Source: Simiduia sp. 21SJ11W-1 (lineage in GTDB: Bacteria > Pseudomonadota > Gammaproteobacteria > Pseudomonadales > Cellvibrionaceae). Taken from it: DNA of 64,000 bases. A model generated the notes under the pieces. The model was not told the DNA's origin. It ran no database searches and saw only the letters and a list, made by a program, of their open reading frames with translations. A program made the position numbers and the translations under genes. The stretch is from assembly GCF_024138675.1 (NCBI RefSeq), contig NZ_CP090959.1, positions 3,770,001-3,834,000 of the forward strand, written 5' to 3'. Shown piece after piece: positions 18,323-26,979 of this stretch; position 1 is the first letter of the stretch; every line of letters begins with the position of its first letter.

Positions 18323-19261
18323 CTAGAGCTTTAAACCCAGCGATTGCAGCAGCGTTTGCAGCGAGGGCGAATCCACGCCCACTTCCACATCTGCCGGCAG
18401 CCGCACCAGCTGCCACTCGGTGGTAAACGCCGCCCGCGCACCCGGAGCTATGGTTTGATAGGCGCCTTGGGCTTCCAGCTCCAGGTAGCCCCGATTGCCC
18501 ACAAACACCTGCAATTCGGCCTCGCCAGGGGCCTGCTGGGCCTCGGCCAAATCATCAAAGCGCTTGATCCAGAGATCGCGCCCCTGCACCCACGCAAGCC
18601 AGCCGCGGCCATTGGCATTGAGCTTGCCCCGGCCCACGGGCTTGCGCGCATCCAGCCACACCAAATCGCCAAACTGCTCATAGGCAAGCTCGCCGTGGCT
18701 GAGCCACACCGGCGCCTGGGTGGCAAATACCACCAGGCCCGCCTGTGGCACCCGGGTAACCTCCCAGCCGGCGGCCTGCACCGGCGCCTTGCCGGGGTTT
18801 TCCAACCCATAGGCCAGCTGCAGGCGATCGCCCCCCAAGAGCGTGATCTGCTTGTGCAATTTAATGCCCGTTTGCGCATCCACCTGGCCCTGTAAACGCA
18901 GCTGGTTTGCGCTTTGTTCATAGCTGAAGGGCTGGGCGTCGAAGGCTTTGGGCGGTGGCCAATCCCAAGCCGCCTGCGGGCTCACCCACAAGGTGGAACC
19001 CCAATTGCCCTCGGTGCGGGCATCGGCCTGGGTGAGCAGTTCTCGCCCGTAAAAACGCAGCGAGGCAATGCGCCCGCCATCAATGGGCGACACTGTCACC
19101 ACCAGGTTGCCGCCTGCCAAGGGTGCTAGGGGTTCGGCCGGCTCTTGGCCGCAGGCCACAAGGCCCGCGCCAAAGCCCAGCAACGCCATGAGCAATCGCC
19201 GCCGGCCTCGGGCCCGGGCTGGCCCGGCGGTATGCGGCCCTTGCCGCTGTAGAAGGATCAT
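18323..19261 (-). CDS. DUF4380-type lipoprotein, last gene of the hem operon
   Basis: 312-residue predicted lipoprotein: basic N terminus (RARGRRRLLMALL), then lipobox LVAC-GQ. The mature part looks all-beta and resembles DUF4380 proteins, which are related to galactose-mutarotase-like folds (ISPIDGGRIASLRFYGRELL type start, here VSPIDGGRIASLRFYG). No catalytic residues can be assigned. The ATG overlaps the hemY stop (ATGA), so it is translated from the hemCDXY message. A haem-related role is possible only by context; an envelope sugar-binding or structural role is equally likely. Confidence 0.7.
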   Translation of the reverse strand: MILLQRQGPHTAGPARARGRRRLLMALLGFGAGLVACGQEPAEPLAPLAGGNLVVTVSPIDGGRIASLRFYGRELLTQADARTEGNWGSTLWVSPQAAWDWPPPKAFDAQPFSYEQSANQLRLQGQVDAQTGIKLHKQITLLGGDRLQLAYGLENPGKAPVQAAGWEVTRVPQAGLVVFATQAPVWLSHGELAYEQFGDLVWLDARKPVGRGKLNANGRGWLAWVQGRDLWIKRFDDLAEAQQAPGEAELQVFVGNRGYLELEAQGAYQTIAPGARAAFTTEWQLVRLPADVEVGVDSPSLQTLLQSLGLKL

Positions 19262-20523
19262 GGCGCCAAGGTACTGCCAGTGTGGCCAAATTGGGATTTG
19301 GGCTCGGGCACCGGTAACTCGGGCAGGTCGCTGGCAATCACCTTCAAGCCCTGCTGGTAGTAGCTGGTGCTCAGCTGGTGTTCGCCTAACGCGGCCATTA
19401 GGCGGGCAAGTTCTGCGTAGGTTTCCGGCGCGGCACTGAGCTTCAGGCTGGATTCAAAGTACTCCCGCGCCTTGCCCCACAATTGGTTGCGCAGCGACAG
19501 GCGCCCCAACGCCAACAGCAAGGTGGCGTTGCGCGGGCGCTCGCGCAGCCAGCCCTCAGCCACCAGCAGCTGCTTGCCCACATCTTCACCCTTCAAGCGG
19601 CCATACCAGTCGAGCAGGCGGTCGTCCCAGCTTTTGTGCAGGGCCTTGCGCAACAGCACTTCGGCATCGGCCTCGCCCACGTGCTGCACCAACAGGCGGG
19701 TATAGGCGATGAGCATATCGGCATCGCGCTGGGTGCGGGTATCAAAATGCTGCCACACCTTGTGCAGGGCGTTGGCCACGTCGCCGTTCGGCGGGTTTTC
19801 TACCGCCTGGGTGAGTTGGTAAATCTGGCAGCGCTGCTCCAGCTCTTTCAAGGTTTGCTCGGGCAATGGCTTGTGCTTTTTCAGCAGCGGCAAGAGCTTT
19901 TGCAATGAGGGCCAATCTTCCAGTGCCACGTAAGATTGGCGCAGAATATCGAGCACCACCGGGTGATTGGGCGTTTCTTCACGCACCCGCTCGAGAGCGG
20001 CCAGGCACTGCTCGTAGCGCTCGTCCATCAGCTCGATGCGGGCCTGGGCCAGGGCTGTGGCGAGTTTAAATTGCGGCCCCACCTGCTCGGCCTTGGCGAG
20101 CAACACCTGGGCTTCATCGCGATCACCCAGCTCGTAGGCGGCGCGCGCCGCCGCCAGGTAGTTGATCACAGGCACTATGGAGCGATCGGCCGACTTCAGC
20201 AATTTCTTGCGAGCAAGCTTCCAGTTGCCCTCCATGAAATCCACCAGGCCATCGGCCAGCTGGTTGCGGTTGCGCTCTTCGCTGCCGTGCATCACATAGT
20301 GGGTAACACCCAAAAAGCCGCGAATCACCGTAAACAGCGCGCGCAACACAATCCAGGCCATCAGGCCGAAAATCAGCAAGGCCAAAATGGCAAACCAGAG
20401 GCTGGTTTCCAGGCTGTAGCCATACACCGAAACCAGCAGGTAGCCGCTGTCTTTGGCCAGCTCGCTGATCAGCAAGCCACCGGCCAAGAGCGCAATGGCA
20501 ACCAGTAATACCAGTCGCTTCAC
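19258..20523 (-). CDS. hemY: HemY, protohaem biosynthesis-associated membrane TPR protein
   Basis: 421 residues with two N-terminal membrane helices (LVLLVAIALLAGGLLISEL and TSLWFAILALLIFGLMAWIVL) followed by a cytoplasmic or periplasmic TPR-rich domain (repeats such as AARAAYELGDRDEAQVLLAKAE and LGRLSLRNQLWGKAREYFESSL). It belongs to the gammaproteobacterial HemY family, not to the Gram-positive protoporphyrinogen oxidase of the same name; function is still vague. Overlaps hemX upstream and the DUF4380 gene downstream by four bases each. Confidence 0.92.
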   Translation of the reverse strand: MKRLVLLVAIALLAGGLLISELAKDSGYLLVSVYGYSLETSLWFAILALLIFGLMAWIVLRALFTVIRGFLGVTHYVMHGSEERNRNQLADGLVDFMEGNWKLARKKLLKSADRSIVPVINYLAAARAAYELGDRDEAQVLLAKAEQVGPQFKLATALAQARIELMDERYEQCLAALERVREETPNHPVVLDILRQSYVALEDWPSLQKLLPLLKKHKPLPEQTLKELEQRCQIYQLTQAVENPPNGDVANALHKVWQHFDTRTQRDADMLIAYTRLLVQHVGEADAEVLLRKALHKSWDDRLLDWYGRLKGEDVGKQLLVAEGWLRERPRNATLLLALGRLSLRNQLWGKAREYFESSLKLSAAPETYAELARLMAALGEHQLSTSYYQQGLKVIASDLPELPVPEPKSQFGHTGSTLAP

Positions 20524-21692
20524 GGGCGTACCCCCAAGGTCAGTCGGTATTGGCTGATGAACTGGTCAAGGCTTTGCACAGTGCCCGACAAATCCGGCAG
20601 TTCACTGTTAACCGAGCGCGCGGCCAGTTCGTCGAGTTGCTCCATCATGTGGTTGCGCTCAAAACTCACAGGGAAGTACTCCTCCAGCCACTGGCGCGCC
20701 AGCGCCAGGTTGGCACCGTAGAGTTTGCCATCGGCGCGCAAGAGTGCCAGTTGCGCCACTTGCAGCTTGAGCTTCAGGTTTTCACGCACGCGGATTTCCT
20801 GGTCGGGCGAGAGCAGCGGCTCCACGGGCTTTTCCAGCCGCTTGACGCGCACATAGCTGGCCAGCTGGCGGGTAAAGTTGCGCCAGCCAATGGTGATTTC
20901 CGCCCACAGGCGATCGGGATTTTTGCGAATAACCGCAGGCTCCACTTCTTCATTGGCGAACTCGCGTGGCGGCTGGCCCAGCGCCAGCTCATCCACTTGC
21001 ACCAATATGGCATCCAGCGCGAAGAACACACCGGTGTAGTCAACTGCCTGTAAGCGTTTGAGCTGCGCCAAATCTTTGGCCAGCTGGCCACGGGTGGCCA
21101 TCAAGCCCGCCGGATTGCCAAGCTCGGTTTGCACCTGGGCGAGCAGTTGATCGGCCAGCTCGAACAGCCCCACGGCACTGGTGGCTGCGCGCTCAAGCTG
21201 CAACCGCTGGCTGGCCTGGCGCACCAGAAACTGGGCTTCGTTGAGTAAAAACTGGGTGCGGCTGGCGGCGGTCATTTGCGCCAACTGTTGGCTTTGGGCG
21301 GCCAGTTGCGCTTCCACGCGATCGGTAAAGTCGTGATACACCCGCTCCGAGGCAGACTGGGCGGCTTCAAACCGGCTCAGGCTTTGGGCCAGCTCTACGC
21401 TCAATTGCCGCTGTTCGGCGCGCCACTGCTCGGCCTGCGCGGTAAGCTTGGCCACTTCATCGGCCTGGGCGCCTGCCTGCAGCTGCATCTGGCCCCACAG
21501 CCAGTGGCCGCCGGCGGCGCTGGCAGCCAGCACCGCAAGGAGCGCCAGCCACAAGGGCCAAACGGTGGGTTTAGCCTGAGCCTTGGCCTGGGTAGGCGCG
21601 GGAATCGGGGTATTGGTTTCAGCCACAATAGTGCCTCGGTCTTGGGAGGGCGGGCTGTCACCCGCTCCGTTGGGTTTGTCGTTATTGTTCAC
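20520..21692 (-). CDS. hemX: HemX-like membrane protein (uroporphyrinogen-III C-methyltransferase family)
   Basis: 390 residues. A proline/threonine-rich cytoplasmic N terminus, one membrane helix (WPLWLALLAVLAASAAGGHWLW) and a long coiled-coil periplasmic domain (AKLTAQAEQWRAEQRQLSVEL). HemX family segments include RTQFLLNEAQFLVRQASQRL and YLVRQA-type sequence. Although named as a methyltransferase, the family lacks an SAM-binding fold. Sits 18 nt after hemD and overlaps hemY. Confidence 0.9.
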   Translation of the reverse strand: MNNNDKPNGAGDSPPSQDRGTIVAETNTPIPAPTQAKAQAKPTVWPLWLALLAVLAASAAGGHWLWGQMQLQAGAQADEVAKLTAQAEQWRAEQRQLSVELAQSLSRFEAAQSASERVYHDFTDRVEAQLAAQSQQLAQMTAASRTQFLLNEAQFLVRQASQRLQLERAATSAVGLFELADQLLAQVQTELGNPAGLMATRGQLAKDLAQLKRLQAVDYTGVFFALDAILVQVDELALGQPPREFANEEVEPAVIRKNPDRLWAEITIGWRNFTRQLASYVRVKRLEKPVEPLLSPDQEIRVRENLKLKLQVAQLALLRADGKLYGANLALARQWLEEYFPVSFERNHMMEQLDELAARSVNSELPDLSGTVQSLDQFISQYRLTLGVRP

Positions 21693-21710
21693 AGCATCAA
21701 TGCCCAGAGC

Positions 21711-22493
21711 TTACTCTTGTTCGCCTGCCAGTGCCTGCTGCAGCCGCGCGCACATGGCGCTGTCGGTGGCGTTTTCAGCCACCAGCAGGGTGTCAAACCC
21801 TAGCCCACGGGCAAGCTCTGCCACCCGCTCGCCCGGCACCAGCAGCGGCCATTGGCGCCAGGGTTGGCCGCCGCCTGCCGCTATTAAGGCCGCGTGTAAA
21901 TGGTGCAGCGATTCGCCACTGTGCACACATAGCCACGCGGGGCCGGCACTCAAGGCCTTGGCCACCTGGCTGTTCAGCCCGGCCGGCGCCTGACGCTGGT
22001 ACAGCTCACAGTAGTCTACCCGTGCGCCGCGCGCGCGCAAGGTATCGCCCAGGTAGGTACGCCCGCCCAGGCCTCTGAAAATAAGGATCTGTTGATCGGC
22101 CACGGCCTGCAACTCGGGCAGTGCCAACAGCGCTTCGCTGTTCATGGCGCGGGTTATGGTCAACTCGCTCACCACCGGCAGGCCCGCGTCGTGAAGCGCT
22201 TGGGCGGTGGCCTGGCCCACGGCCAAAAACTGGCTGTGCAACGGCAGTTGTGGCCAGTATTCATCCAACCAGGCGGCGCCGTAACGCACGGCATTCTGGC
22301 TTACAAAAATGGCCCATTGGTAGCGGTCGAAATCGAGAATGCGGTTGCGCACGGCCTGCTGTTGATCAGCCGTGGCCAGCGGGGCAATCTCCAGCGCCGG
22401 CACCAACTGCACCTGAAAGCCCAGGGCGGCGAAGGCGGCGCCAGTGGCTGCGGCCTGATCTGCCGGGCGGGTAAGCCACAGCCGTGGGCTCAT
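21711..22493 (-). CDS. hemD: Uroporphyrinogen-III synthase
   Basis: 260-residue cytosolic enzyme that inverts ring D and closes hydroxymethylbilane to uroporphyrinogen III. The sequence is typically divergent but shows the expected two-domain pattern: [74 protein letters not shown] and a C-terminal [15 protein letters not shown]. Start overlaps the hemC stop by four bases (ATGA), the usual hemCD arrangement. Confidence 0.93.
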   Translation of the reverse strand: MSPRLWLTRPADQAAATGAAFAALGFQVQLVPALEIAPLATADQQQAVRNRILDFDRYQWAIFVSQNAVRYGAAWLDEYWPQLPLHSQFLAVGQATAQALHDAGLPVVSELTITRAMNSEALLALPELQAVADQQILIFRGLGGRTYLGDTLRARGARVDYCELYQRQAPAGLNSQVAKALSAGPAWLCVHSGESLHHLHAALIAAGGGQPWRQWPLLVPGERVAELARGLGFDTLLVAENATDSAMCARLQQALAGEQE

Positions 22494-23419
22494 GATTGCG
22501 CGTAGACTTCCGCCAGAATTTTATCGGCGCCCTGGGCGAGCAACTGCTCGGCAATACGCACCCCCAGCTGCTCAGCCTCAGCTGCCTGCGCCCGGCCCTC
22601 GGCACGCAGCACTTGCTTGCCGTCCACGCTGGCCACCAGGCCCCGCAGCCACAACTGGCCTTCCTGATGCACGGCAAAGGCACCAATGGGCACCTGACAG
22701 CCCCCTTCAAGGTGGCGATTCATGGCGCGCTCGGCCATTACCTGCTGGGCTGAAAGCTCGTGGTGCAGGGGCGCGATCAGCGCCCGAATGGCCGCATCGT
22801 CGGTGCGGCACTCAATGCCCACTGCGCCCTGGCCGCCGGCGGGCAGGGAGTCGTCGGTTAGCAGGTATTCCTTGATGCGGGCTTTTTCACCCAGCCGGAT
22901 CAAGCCTGCTGCAGCCAGAATAATGCCGTGGTATTCGCCGGCATCCAGCTTGGCCAGGCGAGTGTTCACATTGCCGCGCAAAAAGCGGATGTCCAGATCG
23001 GGCCGGCGCGCCAACAGCTGGGCCTGGCGGCGCAGGCTGGAGGTGCCCACAATGCTGCCGGCCGGCAGTTCGGCGAGCGAGTTAAAGTGGTTGGCTACAA
23101 ACGCGTCGCGCGGGTCTTCGCGCTGGCAAATTACCGCCAGGCCCAAACCCTCCGGGAATTCCATGGGCACGTCTTTCATGGAGTGCACGGCGATGTCGGC
23201 CCGGCCTTCCAACATGGCGGTTTCGAGCTCTTTCACAAACAGGCCCTTGCCGCCCACCTTGGCGAGCGGCACGTCCAGAATTTTGTCGCCCTTGCTCACC
23301 ATGGGCACAAGCTCCACCGCGAGCTCCGGGTGTGCCGCTTCCAGCCGTGCCTTTACGTCATTGGCTTGCCAAAGGGCCAAGGCGGAGGTGCGGGTGGCGA
23401 TACGCAGTGTGGCGGTCAT
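22490..23419 (-). CDS. hemC: Hydroxymethylbilane synthase (porphobilinogen deaminase)
   Basis: Cytosolic enzyme polymerising four porphobilinogens. 309 residues with the N-terminal [13 protein letters not shown], active-site segments VHSMKDVPM and [12 protein letters not shown], and the dipyrromethane cofactor cysteine C241 in [11 protein letters not shown]. All key residues are present. First gene of the hemC-hemD-hemX-hemY-DUF4380 operon; algR ends 73 nt upstream on the same strand. Confidence 0.96.
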   Translation of the reverse strand: MTATLRIATRTSALALWQANDVKARLEAAHPELAVELVPMVSKGDKILDVPLAKVGGKGLFVKELETAMLEGRADIAVHSMKDVPMEFPEGLGLAVICQREDPRDAFVANHFNSLAELPAGSIVGTSSLRRQAQLLARRPDLDIRFLRGNVNTRLAKLDAGEYHGIILAAAGLIRLGEKARIKEYLLTDDSLPAGGQGAVGIECRTDDAAIRALIAPLHHELSAQQVMAERAMNRHLEGGCQVPIGAFAVHQEGQLWLRGLVASVDGKQVLRAEGRAQAAEAEQLGVRIAEQLLAQGADKILAEVYAQS

Positions 23420-23492
23420 GGGGTTTCCTTAATGCAGCTAAACGTGGCGAACAAATCAAACGCGCGTTCAAAAGGCGGCCATGATAACACCT

Positions 23493-24227
23493 CTACAGCT
23501 TGGCCAGCAGGTCCTTCAACTGGGGCACATGGCGCCGGCTCACCACGGGTTTGATGTCTAGGTCGGCAAGCCGCAGGCGAAAGTGGCCGTCGCCGGTGCG
23601 CTCCATGGCCAGAATATGCTCCAGCGATACCAGCGAGTTGCGGTGCACGCGAATAAAGCGGCCCTGAAACTCGCTCTCGAGATCTTTCAGGGTGTCGTCT
23701 ATCAGGGTTTCACCGCCCACATGGTGCACGGTGACATACTTTTGATCGGCCAGAAAAAAGCGCACCTCCGACAGGGGTATCAGCTCGACACCGCGGCGGG
23801 TTTTGGCACTGATGTGCTGGCGCCCGGCGGGCGCCGCCTGCATGTCGCGCAGGGCATCGAGCTGCAGGCGGTTGAGTTTGGCGGCTTTATCGAGCGCGGC
23901 TTTTAGGTCTTCACGCTGCACGGGTTTCAATAAATAGCCCACCGCTTCAGTGCCAAAGGCATCGAGGGCGTATTGATCGTAGGCGGTGCAAAAAATAATG
24001 GCCGGCGCGTGATCGAGCTGGGCAATGTGCTTGGCGGTGGCAATGCCATCCTCACCCGGCATGCGCACATCCAGCAGCACTACTGCCGGGTCGTGGGCTT
24101 CAATGGCCGCCAGCGCGGCCTCGCCATCGGCGGCCTCGGCCACCACTTCAACGCCCTCTAGCTGCTCCGCCAAACGCCGCAAGCGCGCGCGCGCCAGGGG
24201 TTCGTCATCGACAATTAACAAATCCAT
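23493..24227 (-). CDS. algR: LytTR-family response regulator AlgR
   Basis: 244-residue DNA-binding response regulator. Receiver domain (about 1-120) with acidic pocket VDDEP, phospho-acceptor D53 in VLLDVRMPGEDG and the conserved K in GYLLKPVQ, then a LytTR DNA-binding domain (about 140-240; ISAKTRRGVELIPLSEVRFF, FIRVHRNSLVS). In Pseudomonas AlgR controls twitching, alginate and cAMP/c-di-GMP-linked genes; the targets here are unknown. Follows algZ by 9 nt, so the pair is cotranscribed and precedes hemC as in Pseudomonas. Confidence 0.93.
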   Translation of the reverse strand: MDLLIVDDEPLARARLRRLAEQLEGVEVVAEAADGEAALAAIEAHDPAVVLLDVRMPGEDGIATAKHIAQLDHAPAIIFCTAYDQYALDAFGTEAVGYLLKPVQREDLKAALDKAAKLNRLQLDALRDMQAAPAGRQHISAKTRRGVELIPLSEVRFFLADQKYVTVHHVGGETLIDDTLKDLESEFQGRFIRVHRNSLVSLEHILAMERTGDGHFRLRLADLDIKPVVSRRHVPQLKDLLAKL

Positions 24228-24236
24228 GGCCGTCTC

Positions 24237-25265
24237 CTATTGTTCCGTAATGGGGTAGCTGATGCGCACGCAAAAATGCTTGTCTTGCACGCCCACCTCG
24301 CAGCGCGCGGCGTGGCCAAAATGCGCCGCCAGGCGATCCCGAATATTGGCCAAGGCAATGCCGTTGCCAGGTGTGGGCGTAGACTGCCCCAGCGGGTTGC
24401 GCACCAGCAGGTGCAGGTGATTATTCTCGGCTGCAAGCGCAATCTCAAGCAACCCGCCCTCGCGACGTGCGCCAATACCGTGGTAGAGGGCATTTTCCAG
24501 CAGCGGCTGCAGTAGCAGGCTGGGCATCAGCGGCTGGCCCGGCAGCGGCTCGATGCGCCAATCCACCTGCAGGCGATCGCCCAGGCGCGCAGCCTCCATG
24601 GCCAGGTAGCGCCGGGCCAATGCCACTTCCTGTTCAACGGGCACCAGCGTCGCCTCTGAGAGGCTCGCGCGAAACAGTGCGCTCAAGTCTTCCACCATGC
24701 GCTCGGCGCGCTCGGCGTCTATGGCAATAAGGCTGGCAATGCTATTCATGGCGTTGAATAAAAAGTGTGGCCGTATGCGCGATTGCAGCGCCTGAATACG
24801 CGCCTCCAGTTGCGCGCGTTCGCCGCGCTGCAATTGCTGCTGCAGGTAAAAGTATTGCAGGCCAATGCCGGCAAAAATTGCCGCCACAATTAAATCTGCC
24901 CCCAGCGCCGACCAATCCAGCGGCTGCGGGCTCCACCAGTAACCCAGAAAAAACCACTGGCCCAGCAGCGTGAATAAAAAGGTGAGCGTGAGTATCAACA
25001 CATAGCTCAGTAGCACCGCCGCCCACAAAGGCCAGCGGGCCAGCAGCGGGCGCAGCCGGCAAATACAGGCGGCACTGGCCAGGGTGATCCACTGCACCAT
25101 GAGCGAGGTGAGCGCAAGGTCCACCCAGTTAAAGCCATCCAGCCCCCCGTTGTTAAGCACCAACACCAGCGCCAGCAATTCGGCAATCATCACCAGCCGC
25201 AACAGCGCAGGGCCGGTACAGAGGTTGGGTAGGGAATCTTGCTTAGCCGTTGTGGCTTGGGTCAC
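24237..25265 (-). CDS. algZ: AlgZ/FimS-type LytS histidine kinase
   Basis: Membrane sensor partner of AlgR; 342 residues. Four hydrophobic helices occupy the first half (VMIAELLALVLVLNN, WITLASAACICRLRPLL, WAAVLLSYVLILTLTFLF, LGADLIVAAIFAGIGLQYFYL), followed by a coiled coil and the His-kinase domain with IRPHFLFNAMNSIASLI (H of RPHFLFN is the phosphorylation site). The ATP-binding part has PSLLLQPLLENALYHGI and GNGIALANIRDRL. The GTG start is preferred because AGGAG lies about 6 nt upstream; the frame extends 25 codons further into the argH intergenic region without resemblance. Confidence 0.9.
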   Translation of the reverse strand: MTQATTAKQDSLPNLCTGPALLRLVMIAELLALVLVLNNGGLDGFNWVDLALTSLMVQWITLASAACICRLRPLLARWPLWAAVLLSYVLILTLTFLFTLLGQWFFLGYWWSPQPLDWSALGADLIVAAIFAGIGLQYFYLQQQLQRGERAQLEARIQALQSRIRPHFLFNAMNSIASLIAIDAERAERMVEDLSALFRASLSEATLVPVEQEVALARRYLAMEAARLGDRLQVDWRIEPLPGQPLMPSLLLQPLLENALYHGIGARREGGLLEIALAAENNHLHLLVRNPLGQSTPTPGNGIALANIRDRLAAHFGHAARCEVGVQDKHFCVRISYPITEQ

Positions 25266-25452
25266 TGCCTGCTCCTTTTGCTTATTATTCGCACTAAGGC
25301 GTGAATTGCCGCCAACGGTTGCGCAACAACTATTGCGCAAAGCACGGCGCTTTTGCTGCTGCGCGCACAGCCTGTCACATCAAGGGCCGCCAAAACTTCC
25401 GTTTATTGCGCAGCACACCGGTTGCGTGATCGCACTGCTGCGGCCAACTCGC

Positions 25453-25458
25453 TATAAT
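25453..25458 (+). promoter_or_regulatory. Probable -10 box of the argH promoter
   Basis: TATAAT, a perfect consensus -10, about 50 bp upstream of the argH start. No good -35 is visible at 17 bp, so an extended or activator-dependent promoter is possible. Confidence 0.45.
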
Positions 25459-25510
25459 GCCCGCCATTTTCACAGACTAACCCCGCACAATCTATTCAAC
25501 AGGCACACTC

Positions 25511-26908
25511 ATGAGTCAAGACAGCAGCATAAAACCCTGGGGCGGACGCTTCAGTGAAGCCACCGACGCCTTCGTAGAGCGCTTTACGGCCTCGGTTAAC
25601 TTTGACCAACGCCTGTACCACCACGACATCAATGGCTCCATTGCCCACGCCACCATGCTGGCCGAGGTGGGTGTGCTGACCGATGCCGAGCGCGACCAGA
25701 TCATCGAGGGCCTGGAGGCCATTCGCGCGGAAATCAAAGCGGGCGAATTCGGCTGGTCGGTGCGCCTTGAAGATGTGCACATGAACATTGAAGCCGCGCT
25801 CACCGAGCGCATTGGCATCACCGGCAAGAAACTTCATACGGGCCGCTCGCGCAACGATCAAGTGGCCACCGACATCCGCCTGTATTTGCGCGACGAAATC
25901 GACGCCATTGCCCGGGAACTCACCCGCCTGCAACAGGGCCTGGTGGGCTTGGCTGCGCGCCACGCCGATACCATCATGCCCGGTTTTACCCACCTGCAAA
26001 CAGCGCAGCCGGTGACCTTTGGCCACCATTTGATGGCTTGGAACGAAATGCTCCAGCGCGACTACAGCCGCCTGATGGATTGCCGCAAGCGCGTAAATCA
26101 ATCGCCCCTAGGCGCCGCCGCCCTTGCCGGTACCACCTACCCCATCAACCGCGCACGTACCGCCGAGTTGCTGGGCTTTGAAGCCCCCACGGAAAACTCG
26201 CTGGATTCCGTATCCGACCGGGATTTCGCCATTGAATTCTGCGCCTTCAGCGCCCTGCTGATGACGCACCTGTCGCGCGCCAGTGAAGAGCTGGTGCTGT
26301 GGACCAGCGCGCAGTTCAACTTCATCAACCTGCCCGATCGCTTTTGCACCGGCAGCTCCATCATGCCGCAAAAGAAAAACCCCGATGTGCCAGAACTTGT
26401 GCGCGGTAAAACCGGGCGCGTGAACGGCCACCTGATTTCACTGCTCACGCTTATGAAATCCCAGCCGCTGGCCTACAACAAAGACAACCAGGAAGACAAA
26501 GAACCCCTGTTCGACGCCATCGACACCGTAAAGGATTGCCTGCGCGCCTTCGCCGACATGGTGCCCGCCATAGAACCGCGCAAGGCCGAAATGCTGGAAG
26601 CCGCCAAGCGCGGGTTTTCCACCGCAACCGATCTTGCCGACTATCTTGTGCGCAAGGGCGTGGCCTTCCGCGACGCCCACGAAATTGTGGGTAAGAGCGT
26701 GGCCTACGGCATTGAGCAGGGCAAGGATCTTTCTGAAATGAGCCTGGAAGAGCTGAACCAATTCAGCGATACCATCGGGCAAGATGTGTTCGATGTACTC
26801 ACCCTCGAGGGCTCGGTGGCCGCGCGCGATCACATTGGCGGCACGGCACCGGCCCAAGTGCGCGCCGCCTGCGAGCGCGCTGGCAAGCTGCTCGCCCAGC
26901 GCGGCTAA
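25511..26908 (+). CDS. argH: Argininosuccinate lyase
   Basis: Last enzyme of arginine synthesis, splitting argininosuccinate into arginine and fumarate. 465 residues with the N-terminal [18 protein letters not shown], the substrate segment [21 protein letters not shown]-like [12 protein letters not shown] and the fumarase/aspartase-superfamily signature [12 protein letters not shown]. Divergent from algZ as in Pseudomonas. A nested GC-rich hairpin follows the stop. Confidence 0.97.
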   Translation: MSQDSSIKPWGGRFSEATDAFVERFTASVNFDQRLYHHDINGSIAHATMLAEVGVLTDAERDQIIEGLEAIRAEIKAGEFGWSVRLEDVHMNIEAALTERIGITGKKLHTGRSRNDQVATDIRLYLRDEIDAIARELTRLQQGLVGLAARHADTIMPGFTHLQTAQPVTFGHHLMAWNEMLQRDYSRLMDCRKRVNQSPLGAAALAGTTYPINRARTAELLGFEAPTENSLDSVSDRDFAIEFCAFSALLMTHLSRASEELVLWTSAQFNFINLPDRFCTGSSIMPQKKNPDVPELVRGKTGRVNGHLISLLTLMKSQPLAYNKDNQEDKEPLFDAIDTVKDCLRAFADMVPAIEPRKAEMLEAAKRGFSTATDLADYLVRKGVAFRDAHEIVGKSVAYGIEQGKDLSEMSLEELNQFSDTIGQDVFDVLTLEGSVAARDHIGGTAPAQVRAACERAGKLLAQRG

Positions 26909-26910
26909 GT

Positions 26911-26946
26911 AGGCAGATCCGGGGGCAAGCCTGCGCCCCCCTGCCT
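26911..26946 (+). other. Nested stem-loop between argH and the first hybrid kinase
   Basis: Outer arms AGGCAG / CTGCCT and inner arms GGGGGC / GCCCCC separated by a small bulge. It has no T-run, so termination would be weak; it could attenuate read-through from argH into the kinase gene. Confidence 0.5.
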
Positions 26947-26979
26947 ATACTTGAGCTGCATTTGCTGCAGCGTGCCGCC

